Below are positions 38,930 to 49,920 of a stretch of 64,000 nt of DNA, in pieces. Below the pieces are notes generated by a model that was not told the DNA's origin, did no database searches, and saw only the letters and a list, made by a program, of their open reading frames with translations. Position numbers and translations under genes: made by a program. The stretch comes from Ovis canadensis. Taxonomy: Eukaryota; Chordata; Mammalia; Artiodactyla; Bovidae. Location: the NCBI RefSeq assembly GCF_042477335.2, contig NC_091262.1, positions 826,001-890,000 of the forward strand, given 5' to 3'. Position 1 is the stretch's first letter, and each line of letters starts with the position of its first letter.

Positions 38930-41900
38930 TGGAGGCGAGTGAGCCTCCAGGACGGCAGAGCTCAAGCTCTGCTCAGAGGCCCGATCAGGCAGAGTTATTG
39001 GCGCGAGGCTGCTCTGCCTGGGCGAGCCTTGCCAGAGTTGCCTCGCTGCTAGGCTTCCTGCCCAGGAATGAGCAGGCTGTGCGAGGCTGGGAGACGCCAC
39101 TGGCGCCTTCCTGACCTCAGCTCCGCTCCTGCCTTACCTTTTCACCTAGGCCCCAGGCCTCCTTGGGGAGGGCTTAGGGGCCGGTGGCTTGCACACTGCC
39201 AAGGGCTCCAGCAGAAAGAGCTCTGTGTAAGCGAAGGAAAGGGCTAGTGCAGGGCTCCTCCATCGGTTGCTTGGCCGCCCAGACTCAACGCTGCACGGAG
39301 TGCACCAGGCTCCCAGGGTCCCTGGCTGGGGTCTGCAGCCCTGCACACCCGGAGGCTGACTCCCTGGGCGCCCAGCAGCTGCCTCACACACGTAGCTTCC
39401 CTAGCGCTCTCCTCCCCAGCAGAGACGTGTGCAGCTGGTTGGGGCCTGCCCCTGGGTGCCTGGGCTCCCGCCCACAGCCCCAGCTCAGGGCAAGCAGCCC
39501 CTGAGCCAAGACCTGCAGGAGGCGCAGAGCGCCCCCACCTGGAAGCCGAGTGAACAGCTGGCGGGGAAGCTAGCCTCCTCGAGGGAAGAAGAGGCAGCCC
39601 AGCCTCGTTTGGCTCAAGCCCTACTTGCCTGGAGCCGAGTGCGCCTCCAGGACGGCAGAGCTCCTGCTCTGCTCAGAGGCCCGATCTGGCAGAGTTGCTG
39701 GCGCGAGGCTACTCTGCCCTAGGCGAGCCTTGCCCAGACTTGCCTCACTGCTAGGCTTCCTTCCCAAGAAGGAGCAGGCTGCACGCTGGTAGGAGACGCC
39801 ACTGGCGCCTTCCTGATCACAGCTCCGCTCCTTCCTTGCCTTTGCACCTAGGCCCCAGGCGACCTTGTGGAGGGCTTAGGGGCCGGTAGCTTGCACACTG
39901 CCAAGGGCTCCAGCAGGAAGAGCTCTGTGTGAGCGAAGGAAAGGGCTAGTGCAGGGCTCCTCCAGCGGTTGCTTGGCACCCAGACTCAACACTGCACGGA
40001 GTGCACCAGGCTCCCAGGGTCCCTGGCTGGGGTCTGCAGCCCCGCACACCCGGAGGCTGACTCCCTGGGCGCCCAGCAGCTGCCTCACACACGTAGCTTC
40101 CCTAGCACGCTCCTCCCCAACAGAGACGTGTGCAGCTGGTTGGGGCCTGCCCCTGCGTGCCTGGGCTCCCGCCCACAGTCCCAGCTCAGGGCAACCAGCC
40201 CCTGAGCCAAGAACTGCAGGAGGCGCAGAGCGCCCCCACCTGGAAGCCGAGTGAACAGCTGGCGGGGAGGCGAGCCTGCTCGAGGGAAGAAGAGGCAGCC
40301 CAGCCTCGTTTGGCTCAAGCTCTACTTGGCTGGAGCCGAGTGCGCCTCCAGGATGGCAGAGCTCCAGCCCTGCTCAGAGGCCCGATCTGGCAGAGTTGCT
40401 TGAGCGAGGCTGCTCGTCCCTGAGCGAGCTTTGTCCAGACTTGCCTCGCTGCTAGGCTTCCTTCCCAGGAAGGAGCAGGCTGCACGCTGCTGGGAGACGC
40501 CACTGGCGCCTTCCTGGCCTCAGCTCCGCTCCTGCCTTGCCTTTGCACCTAGGCCCCAGGCGTCCTTGGGGAAGGCTTAGGGGCCGGTGGCTAGCACACT
40601 GCCAAGGGCTCCAGCAGGAAGAGCTCTGTGCGAGGGAAGGGAAGGGCTAGTGCAGGGCTCCTCCAGCGGTTGCTTGGCCGCCCAGACTCAGCGCCGAACG
40701 GAGTGCACCAGCCTCCCAGGGCCCGTGGCTCTTCTCTGCAGCCCCGCACACCCGGAGGCTGACTCCCTGGGCGCCCAGCAGCTGCCTCACACACGAAGCT
40801 TCCCTAGCGCTCTCCTCCCCAGCAGAGACGTGTGCAGCTGGTTGGGGCCTGCCCCTGCGTGCCTGGGCTCCCGCCCACAGCCCCAGCTCAGGGCAAGCAG
40901 CCCCTGAGCCAAGACCTGAAGGAGGCGCCTAGCACCCCCACCTGGATGCCGAGTGAACAGCTGGCGGGGAGGCGAGCCTGCTCGAGGGAAAAAGAGGCAG
41001 CCCAGCCTCGTTTGGTTCAAGCCCTACTTGGCTGGAGCCGAGTGCGCCTCCAGGACGGCAGAGCTCCAGCTCTGCTCAGAGGCCCGTTCTGGCAGAGTTG
41101 CTGGGGCGAGGCTGCTCTGCCCTCGGCGAGCCTTGCCAGACTTGCCTCGCTGCTAGACTTCCTGCCCAGGAAGGAGCAGGCTGCGCGCGGCTTGGAGATG
41201 CCACTGGCGCCTTCCTGGCCTCAGCTCCGCTCCTGCCTTGCCTTTGCACCTAGGCCCCAGGCCTCCTTGGGGAGGGTTTAGGGGACGGTGGCTAGCACAC
41301 TGCCAAGGGTCCAGCAGGAAGAGCTCTGTGTGAGCGAAGGAAAGGGCTAGTGCAGGGCTCCTCCAGCGGTTGCTTGGCCGCCCAGACTCAGCGCCGCACG
41401 GAGTGAACCAGGCTCCCAGGGCAACTGGCTGGAGTCTGCAGCCGCGCAAACCCGGAGGCTGACTCCCTGGGCGCCCAGCAGCTGCCTCACACACGTAGCT
41501 TCCCTAGCGCTCTCCTCCACAGCAGAGACGTGTGCAGCTGGTTGGGGCCTGCCCCTGCGTGCCTGGGCTCCCGCCCACAGCCCCACCTCAGCGCAAGCAG
41601 CCCCTGAGCCAATACCTGCAGGAGGCGCAGAGCGCCCCCACCTGGAAGCCGAGTGAACAGCTGGCGGGGAGGCGAGCCTCCTCGAGGGAACAAGAGGCAG
41701 CCCAGCCTCGTTTGGCTCAAGCCCTACTTGGCTGGAGCCGAGTGCGCCTCCAGGACGGCAGAGCTCCAGCTCTGCTCAGAGGCCCGATCTGGCAGAGTTG
41801 CTGGGGCGAGGCTGATCTGCCCTGGGCGAGCCTTACCAGACTTACCTCGCTGCTAGGCTTCCTGCCAGGAAGGAGCAGGCTGCGCGAGGCTAGGAGACGC

Positions 41901-44900
41901 CACTGGCGCTTCCTGACCTCAGCTCCGCTCCTGCCTTACCTTTTCATCTAGGCCCCAGGCCTCCTTGGGGAGGGCTTAGGGGCCGGTGGCTTGCACACTG
42001 CCAAGGGCTCCTGCAGAAAGAGCTCTGTGTAAGCGAAGGAAAGGGCTAGTGCAGGGCTGCTCCAGCGGTTGCTTGGCCGCCCAGACTCAACGCTGCACGG
42101 AGTGCACCAGGCTCCCAGGGTCCCTGGCTGGGGTCTGCAGCCCTGCACACCCGGAGGCTGACTCCCTGGGCTCCCAGCAGCTGCCTCACACACGTAGCTT
42201 CCCTAGCGCTCTCCTCCCCAGCAGAGACGTGTGCAGCTGGTTGGGGCCTGCCCTTGCGTGCCTGGGCTCCCGCCCACAGCCCCAGCTCAGGGCAAGCAGC
42301 CCCTGAGCCAAGACCTGCAGGAGGCGCAGAGCGCCCCCACCTGGAAGCCGAGTGAACAGCTGGCGGGGAGGCGAGCCTCCTCGAGGGAAGAAGAGGCAGC
42401 CCAGCCACGTTTGGCTCAAGCTCTACTTGGCTGGAGCCGAGTGCGCCTCCAGGACGGCAGAGCTCCAGCCCTGCTCAGAGGCCCGATCCGGCAGAGTTGC
42501 TGGCGCGAGGCTGCTCTGCCCTGGGCGAGCTTTGTCCAGACTTGCCTCGCTGCGAGGCTTCCTTCCCAGGAAGGAACAGGCTGCGCGAGGCTGGGAGACG
42601 CCACTGGCGCCTTCCTGGCCTCAGCTCCGCTCCTGCCTTGCCTTTGCACCTAGGCCCCAGGCGTCCTTGGGGAGGGCTTAGGGGCCGGTGGCTAGCACAC
42701 TGCCAAGGGCTCCAGCAGGAAGAGCTCTGTGCGAGGGAAGGGAAGGGACAGTGCAGGGCTCCTCCAGCGGTTGCTTGGCCTCCCAGACTCAGCGCCGCGC
42801 GGACTGCACCAGGCTCCCAGGGCCCCTGGCTGGGGTCTGCAGCCCCGCACACCCGGAGGCTGACTCCCTGGGCACCCAGCAGCTGCCTCACACACGTAGC
42901 TTCCCTAGCGCTCTCCTCCCCAGCAGAGACGTGTGCAGCTGGTTGGGGCCTGCCCCTGCGTGCCTGGTTTCCCGCCAACAGCCCCAGCTCAGGGCAAGCA
43001 GCCCCTGAGCCAAGACCTGCAGGACGCGCAGAGCGCCCCCACCTGGAAGCCGAGTGAACAGCTGGCGGGGAGGCGAGCCTCCTCGAGGGAAGAAGAGGCA
43101 GCCCAGCCTCGTTTGGCTCAAGCCCTACTTGGCTGGAGGCGAGTGAGCCTCCAGGACGGCAGAGCTCCTGCTCTGCTCAGAGGCCCGATCTGGCAGAGTT
43201 GCTGGCGCGAGGCTGCTCTGCCCTGGGCGAGCTTTGCCCAGACTTGCCTCGCTGCTAGGCTTCCTGCCCAGGAAGGAGCAGGCTGCGCGAGGCTGGGAGA
43301 CGCCACTGGCGCCTTCCTGGCCTCAGCTCCGCTCCTGCCTTGCCTTTGCACCTAGGCCCCAGGCGTCCTTGGGGAGGGCTTAGGGGCCGGTGGCTTGCAC
43401 ACTGCCAAGGGCTCCAGCAGGAAGAGCTCTGTGCGAGGGAAGGGAAGGGCTAGTGCAGGGCTCCTCCAGCGGTTGCTTGGCCGCCCAGACTCAGAGCCGC
43501 AGGGAGTGCACCAGGCTCCCAGGGCCCCTGGCTGGGGTCTGCAGCCCCGCACACCCAGAGGCTGACTCCCTGGGCGCCCAGCAGCTGCCTCACACACGTA
43601 GCTTCCCTAGCGCTCTCCTCCCCAGCAGAGACGTGTGCAGCTGGTTGGGGCATGCCCCTGCGTGCCTGGGCTCCCGCGCACAGCCCCAGCTCAGGGCAAG
43701 CAGCCCCTGAGCCAAGACCTGCAGGAGGCGCAAAGCGCCCCCAGATGGAAGCCGAGTGAACAGCTGGCGGGGAGGCGAGCCTCCTCGAGGGAAGAAGAGG
43801 CAGTCCAGCCTCGTTTGGCTCAAGCCCTACTTAGCTGGAGCCGAGTGCGCCTCCAGGACGGCAGAGCTCCTGCTCTGCTCAGAGGCCCGATCTGGCAGAG
43901 TTGCTGGCGCGAGGCTGATCTGCTCTAGGCGAGCCTTGCCCAGACTTGCCTCACTGCTAGGCTTCCTTCCCAGGAAGGAGCAGGCTGCGCGCGGCTGGGA
44001 GACGCCACTGGCGCCTTCCTGGCCTCAGCACTGCTCCTGACTTGCCTTTGCACCTAGGCCCCAGGCGTCCTTGGGGAGGGCTTAGGGGCCGGTGGCTTGC
44101 ACACTGCCAAGGGCTCCAGCAGAAAGAGCTCTGTGTAAGCGAAGGAAAGGTCTAGTGCAGGGCTCCTCCAGCGGTTGCTTGGCCGCCCAGACTCAACGCT
44201 GCACGGAGTGCACCAGGCTCCCAGGGTCCCTGGCTGGGGTCTGCAGCCCTGCACACCCGGAGGCTGACTCCCTGGGCGCCCAGCAGCTGCCTCACACACG
44301 TAGCTTCCCTAGCGCTCTCCTCCCCAGCAGAGACGTGTGCAGCTGGTTGGGGCCTGCCCGTGGGTGCCTGGGCTCCCGCCCACAGCCCCAGCTCAGGGCA
44401 AGCAGCCCCTGAGCCAAGACCTGCAGGAGGCGCAGAGCGCCCCCACCTGGAAGCCGAGTGAACAGCTGGCGGGGAGGCGAGCCTCCTCGAGGGAAGAAGA
44501 GGCAGCCCAGACTAGTTTGGCTCAAGCCCTACTTAGCTGGAGCCGAGTGCGCCTCCAGGACGGCAGAGCTCCTGCTCTGCTCAGAGGCCCGATCTGGCAG
44601 AGTTGCTGGCGCGAGGCTGCTCTGCCCTAGGCGAGCCTTGCCCAGACTTGCCTAACTGCTAGGCTTCCTTCCCAGGAAGGAGCAGGCTGCGCGCGGCTGG
44701 GAGACGCCACTGGAGCCTTCCTGGCCTCAGCTCCGCTCCTGCCTTGCCTTTGCACCTAGGCCCCAGGCGTCCTTGGGGAGGGCTTAGGGGCCGGTGGCTT
44801 GCACACTGCCAAGGGCTCCAGCAGGAAGAGCTCTGTGTGAGCGAAGGAATGGGCTAGTGCAGGGCTCCTCCATCGGTTGCTTGGCCGCCCAGACTCAACG

Positions 44901-47900
44901 CTGCACGGAGTGCACCAGGCTCCCAGGGTCCCTGGCTGGGGTCTGCAGCCTCGCACACCCGGAGGCTGACTCCCTGGGCGCCCAGCAGCTGCCTCACACA
45001 CGTAGCTTCCCTAGCGCTCTCCTCCCCAGCAGAGACGTGTGCAGCTGGTAGGGGCCTGCCCCTGCGTGCCTGGGCTCCCGCCCACAGCCCTAGCTCAGGG
45101 CAAGCAGCCCCTGAGCCAAGACCTGCAGGAGGCGCAGAGCACCCCCACCTGGAAGCCGAGTGAACAGCTGGCGGGGAGGCGAGCCTGCTCGAGGGAAGAA
45201 GAGGCAGCCCAGCCTCGTTTGGCTCAAGCCTTACTTGGCTGGAGGCGAGTGAGCCTCCAGGACGGCAGAGCTCCTGCTCTGCTCAGAGGCCCGATCAGGC
45301 AGAGTTGCTGGCGCGAGGCTGCTCTGCCCTGGGCGAGCCTTGCCCAGACTTGCCTCGCTGCTAGGCTTCCTGCCCAGGAAGGAGCAGGCTGCGCGAGGCT
45401 GGGAGACGCCACTCTCGCCTTCCTGGCCTCAGCTCCGCTCCTGCCTTGCCTTTGCACCTAGGCCCCAGGCGTCCTTGGGGAGGGCTTAGGGGCCGGTGGC
45501 TTGCACACTGCCAAGGGCTCCAGCAGGAAGAGCTCTGTGCGAGGGAAGGGAAGGGCTAGTGCAGGGCTCCTCCAGCGGTTGCTTGGCCGCCCAGACTCAG
45601 CGCCGCACGGAGTGCACCAGGCTCCCAGGGGCCCTGGCTGGGGTCTGCAGCCCTGCACACCCGGAGGCTGACTCCCTGGGCGCCCAGCAGCTGCCTCACA
45701 CACGTAGCCTCCCTAGCGCTCTCCTCCCCAGCAGAGACGTGTGCAGCTGGTTGGGGCCTGCCCCTGCGTGCCTGGGCTCCCGCCCACAGCCCCAGGTCAG
45801 GGCAAGCAGCCCCTGAGCCAAAACTTGCAGGAGGCGCCGAGTGCCCCCACCTGGAAGCCGAGTGAACAGCTGGCGGGGAGGCGAGCCTGCTCGAGGGAAG
45901 AAGAGGCAGCCCAGCCTCGTTTGGCTCAAGCCTTACTTGGCTGGAGGCGAGTGAGCCTCCAGGACGGCAGAGCTCCAGCTCTGCTCAGAGGCCCGATCAG
46001 GCAGAGTTGTTAGCGCGAGGCTGCTCTGCCCTGGCGAGCCTTGCCAGACTTGCCTCGCTGCTAGGCTTCCTGCCCAGGAATGAGCAGGCTGTGCGAGGCT
46101 GGGAGACGCCACTGGCGCCTTCCTGACCTCAGCTCCGCTCCTGCCTTGCCTTTGCACCTAGGCCCCAGGCGTCCTTGGGGAGGGCTTAGGGGCCGGTGGC
46201 TTGCACACTGCCAAGGACTCCAGCAGGAAGAGCTCTGTGTGAGCGAAGGAATGGGCTAGTGCAGGGCTCCTCCATCGGTTGCTTGGCCGCCCAGACTCAA
46301 CGCTGCACGGAGTGCACCAGGCTCCCAGGGTCCCTGGCTGGGGTCTGCAGCCTCGCACACCCGGAGGCTGACTCCCTGGGCGCCCAGCAGCTGCCTCACA
46401 CACGTAGCTTCCCTAGCGCTCTCCTCCCCAGCAGAGACGTGTGCAGCTGGTAGGGGCCTGCCCCTGCGTGCCTGGGCTCCCGCCCACAGCCCTAGCTCAG
46501 GGCAAGCAGCCCCTGAGCCAAGACCTGCAGGAGGCGCAGAGCACCCCCACCTGGAAGCCGAGTGATCAGCTGGCGGGGAGGCAAGCCTGCTCGAGGGAAG
46601 AAGAGGCAGCCCAGCCTCGTTTGGCTCAAGCCTTACTTGGCTGGAGGCGAGTGAGCCTCCAGGACGGCAGAGCTCCTGCTCTGCTCAGAGGACCGATCAG
46701 GCAGAGTTGCTGGCGCGAGGCTTCTCTGCCCTGGGCGAGCCTTGCCCAGACTTGCCTCGCTGCTAGGCTTCCTGCCCAGGAAGGAGCCGGCTGCGCGAGG
46801 CTGGGAGACGCCACTGGCGCCTTCCTGGCCTCAGCTCCGCTCCTGCCTTGCCTTTGCACCTAGGCCCCAGGCGTCCTTGGGGAGGGCTTAGGGGCCGGTG
46901 GCTTGCACACTGCCAAGGGCTCCAGCAGGAAGAGCTCTGTGCGAGGGAAGGGAAGGGCTAGTGCAGGGCTCCTCCAGCGGTTGCTTGGCCGCCCAGACTC
47001 AGCGCCGCACGGAGTGCACCAGGCTCCCAGGGCCCCTGGCTGGGGTCTGCAGCCCTGCACACCCGGAGGCTGACTCCCTGGGCGCCCAGCAGCTGCCTCA
47101 CACACGTAGCCTCCCTAGCGCTCTCCTCCCCAGCAGAGACGTGTGCAGCTGGTTGGGGCCTTCCCCTGCGTGCCTGGGCTCCCGCCCACAGCCCCAGGTC
47201 AGGGCAAGCAGCCCCTGAGCCAAAACTTGCAGGAGGCGCCGAGTGCCCCCACCTGGAAGCCGAGTGAACAGCTGGCGGGGAGGCGAGCCTGCTCGAGGGA
47301 AGAAGAGGCAGCCCAGCCTCGTTTGGCTCAAGCCTTACTTGGCTGGAGGCGAGTGAGCCTCCAGGACGGCAGAGCTCAAGCTCTGCTCAGAGGCCCGATC
47401 AGGCAGAGTTGTTGGCGCGAGGCTGCTCTGCCCTGGGCGAGCCTTGCCAGAGTTGCCTCGCTGCTAGGCTTCCTGCCCAGGAATGAGCAGGCTGAGCGAG
47501 GCTGGGAGACGCCACTGGCGCCTTCCTGACCTCAGCTCCGCTCCTGCCTTACCTTTTCACCTAGGCCCCAGGCCTCCTTGGGGAGGGCTTAGGGGCCGGT
47601 GGCTTGCACACTGCCAAGGGCTCCAGCAGAAAGAGCTCTGTGTAAGCGAAGGAAAGGGCTAGGGCAGGGCTCCTCCATCGGTTGCTTGGCCGCCCAGACT
47701 CAACGCTGCACGGAGTGCACCAGGCTCCCAGGGTCCCTGGCTGGGGTCTGCAGCCCTGCACACCCAGAGGCTAACTCCCTGGGCGCCCAGCAGCTGCCTC
47801 ACACACGTAGCTTCCCTAGCGCTCTCCTCCCCAGCAGAGACGTGTGCAGCTGGTTGGGGCCTGCCCCTGCGTGCCTGGGCTCCCGCCCACAGCCCCAGCT

Positions 47901-49210
47901 CAGGGCAAGCAGCCCCTGAGCCAAGACCTGCAGGAGGCGCAGAGCGCCCCCACCTGGAAGCCGAGTGAACAGCTGGCGGGGAAGCTAGCCTCCTCGAGGG
48001 AAGAAGAGGCAGCCCAGCCTCGTTTGGCTCAAGCCCTACTTGCCTGGAGCCGAGTGCGCCTCCAGGACGGCAGAGCTCCTGCTCTGCTCAGAGGCCCGAT
48101 CTGGCAGAGTTGCTGGCGCGAGGCTACTCTGCCCTAGGCGAGCCTTGCCCAGACTTGCCTCACTGCTAGGCTTCCTTCCCAGGAAGGAGCAGGCTGCACG
48201 CTGCTAGGAGACGCCACTGGCGCCTTCCTGATCACAGCTCCGCTCCTTCCTTGCCTTTGCACCTAGGCCCCAGGCGACCTTGTGGAGGGCTTAGGGGCCG
48301 GTGGCTTGCACACTGCCAAGGGCTCCAGCAGGAAGAGCTCTGTGTGAGCGAAGGAAAGGGCTAGTGCAGGGCTCCTCCAGCGGTTGCTTGGCACCCAGAC
48401 TCAACGCTGCACGGAGTGCACCAGGCTCCCCGGGTCCCTGGCTGGGGTCTGCAGCCCCGCACACCCGGAGGCTGACTCCCTGGGCGCCCAGCAGCTGCCT
48501 CACACACGTAGCTTCCCTAGCACGCTCCTCCCCAACAGAGACGTGTGCAGCTGGTTGGGGCCTGCCCCTGCGTGCCTGGGCTCCCGCCCACAGTCCCAGC
48601 TCAGGGCAACCAGCCCCTGAGCCAAGAACTGCAGGAGGCGCAGAGCGCCCCCACCTGGAAGCCGAGTGAACAGCTGGCGGGGAGGCGAGCCTGCTCGAGG
48701 GAAGAAGAGGCAGCCCAGCCTCGTTTGGCTCAAGCTCTACTTGGCTGGAGCCGAGTGAGCCTCCAGGATGGCAGAGCTCCAGCCCTGCTCAGAGGCCCGA
48801 TCTGGCAGAGTTGCTTGAGCGAGGCTGCTCTTCCCTGAGCGAGCTTTGTCCAGACTTGCCTCGCTGCTAGGCTTCCTTCCCAGGAAGGAGCAGGCTGCAC
48901 GCTGCTGGGAGACGCCACTGGCGCCTTCCTGGCCTCAGCTCCGCTCCTGCCTTGCCTTTGCACCTAGGCCCCAGGCGTCCTTGGGGAAGGCTTAGGGGCC
49001 GGTGGCTAGCACACTGCCAAGGGCTCCAGCAGGAAGAGCTCTGTGCGAGGGAAGGGAAGGGCTAGTGCAGGGCTCCTCCAGCGGTTGCTTGGCCGCCCAG
49101 ACTCAGCGCCGAACGGAGTGCACCAGCCTCCCAGGGCCCGTGGCTCTTCTCTGCAGCCCCGCACACCTGGAGGCTGACTCCCTGCGCGCCCAGCAGCTGC
49201 CTCACACACG
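38930..49210. repeat. Twelve-monomer spaced pair (offset ~8,415 bp)
   Basis: About 1.85 kb at 38.93-40.80 kb closely matches 47.35-49.21 kb. Shared private variants include 'ctctgtgtaagcgaaggaaa' (39223 and 47638), 'gcggggaagctagcctcc' (39560 and 47975), 'caggcgaccttgtggaggg' (39856 and 48271), 'ggttgcttggcacccagac' and 'ggcccgtggctcttctctgc' (40721 and 49136). The interval between contains other monomer types, including the dimeric block. Confidence 0.78.
44756..47560. repeat. Dimeric higher-order repeat, two copies (~1,402 bp each)
   Basis: The two-monomer unit at about 44756-46157 recurs at about 46158-47560. Markers at offset 1402 include 'gagcgaaggaatgggctag', 'gcagctggtaggggcctgc' (45041 and 46443), 'agccctagctcagggcaag' and 'ccaaaacttgcaggaggcg'. 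Each unit joins two clearly different monomer types, which makes this a true dimer rather than a doubled monomer. Confidence 0.82.
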
Positions 49211-49920
49211 TAGCTTCCCTAGCGCTCTCCTCCCCAGCAGAGACGTGTGCAGCTGGTTGGGGCCTGCCCCTGCGTGCCTGGGCTCCCGCCCACAGCCCCA
49301 CCTCAGCGCAAGCAGCCCCTGATCCAAGACCTGCAGGAAGCGCAGAGCGCCCCCACCTGGAAGCCGAGTGAACAGCTGGCGGGGAGGCGAGCCTCCTCGA
49401 GGGAAGAAGAGGCAGCCCAGCCTAGTTCGGCTCAAGCCCTACTTGGCTGGAGCCGAGTGAGCCTCCAGGACGGCAGAGCTCCAGCTCTGCTCAGAGGCCC
49501 GATCTGGCAGAGTTGCTGGCGCGAGGCTGCTCTGCCCTGGGCGAGCCTTGCCCAGACTTGCCTCGCTGCTAGGCTTCCTGCCAAGAAGGAGCAGGCTGCG
49601 CGAGGCTGGGAGACGCCACTGGCGCCTTCCTGGCCTCAGCTCCGCTCCTGCCTTGCCTTTGCACCTAGGCCCCAGGCGTCCTTGGGGAGGGCTTAGGGGC
49701 CGGTGGCTTGCACACTGCCAAGGTCTCCAGCAGGAAGAGCTCTGTGCAAGGGAAGGGAAGGGCTAGTGCAGGGCTCCTCCAGCGGTTGCTTGGCTGCCCA
49801 GACTCAGCGCTGCACGGAGTGCACCAAGCTCCCAGGGCCCCTGGCTGGGGTCTGCAGCCTCGCACACCCGGAGGCTGACTCCCTGGGCGCCCAGCAGCTG
49901 CCTCACACACGTAGCTTTCC

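Larger units (their letters stand above)
1..49920. repeat. Main homogeneous zone of the satellite array (about 71 monomers)
   Basis: Monomers here differ mostly by scattered substitutions and 1-5-bp indels, and no transposable element or foreign segment interrupts them. Conserved landmarks in nearly every monomer are a CTGCAG, an XhoI-type CTCGAG within 'cctcctcgagggaag', and 'cagcctcgtttggctcaag'. A diagnostic site divides the zone. Monomers up to about 19.0 kb read 'cggagtgcacc'. From about 19.65 to 38 kb most read 'cggagagcacc' (about 30.2 and 37.2 kb excepted). From about 38.6 to 49.8 kb they read 'gtgcacc' again. This implies locally homogenised subfamilies. Open frames of 60-230 codons in this zone are not genes. 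Confidence 0.95.

Noticed and set aside
135-49800. Recurring open frames of 106-149 codons on plus and 77-112 codons on minus in every monomer, some up to 234 codons
   Set aside because: They recur because the monomer is GC-rich and its length (702) is a multiple of three. Several overlap in all frames, start and stop positions shift with single substitutions, substitutions are not concentrated at third positions, and no domain is recognisable.
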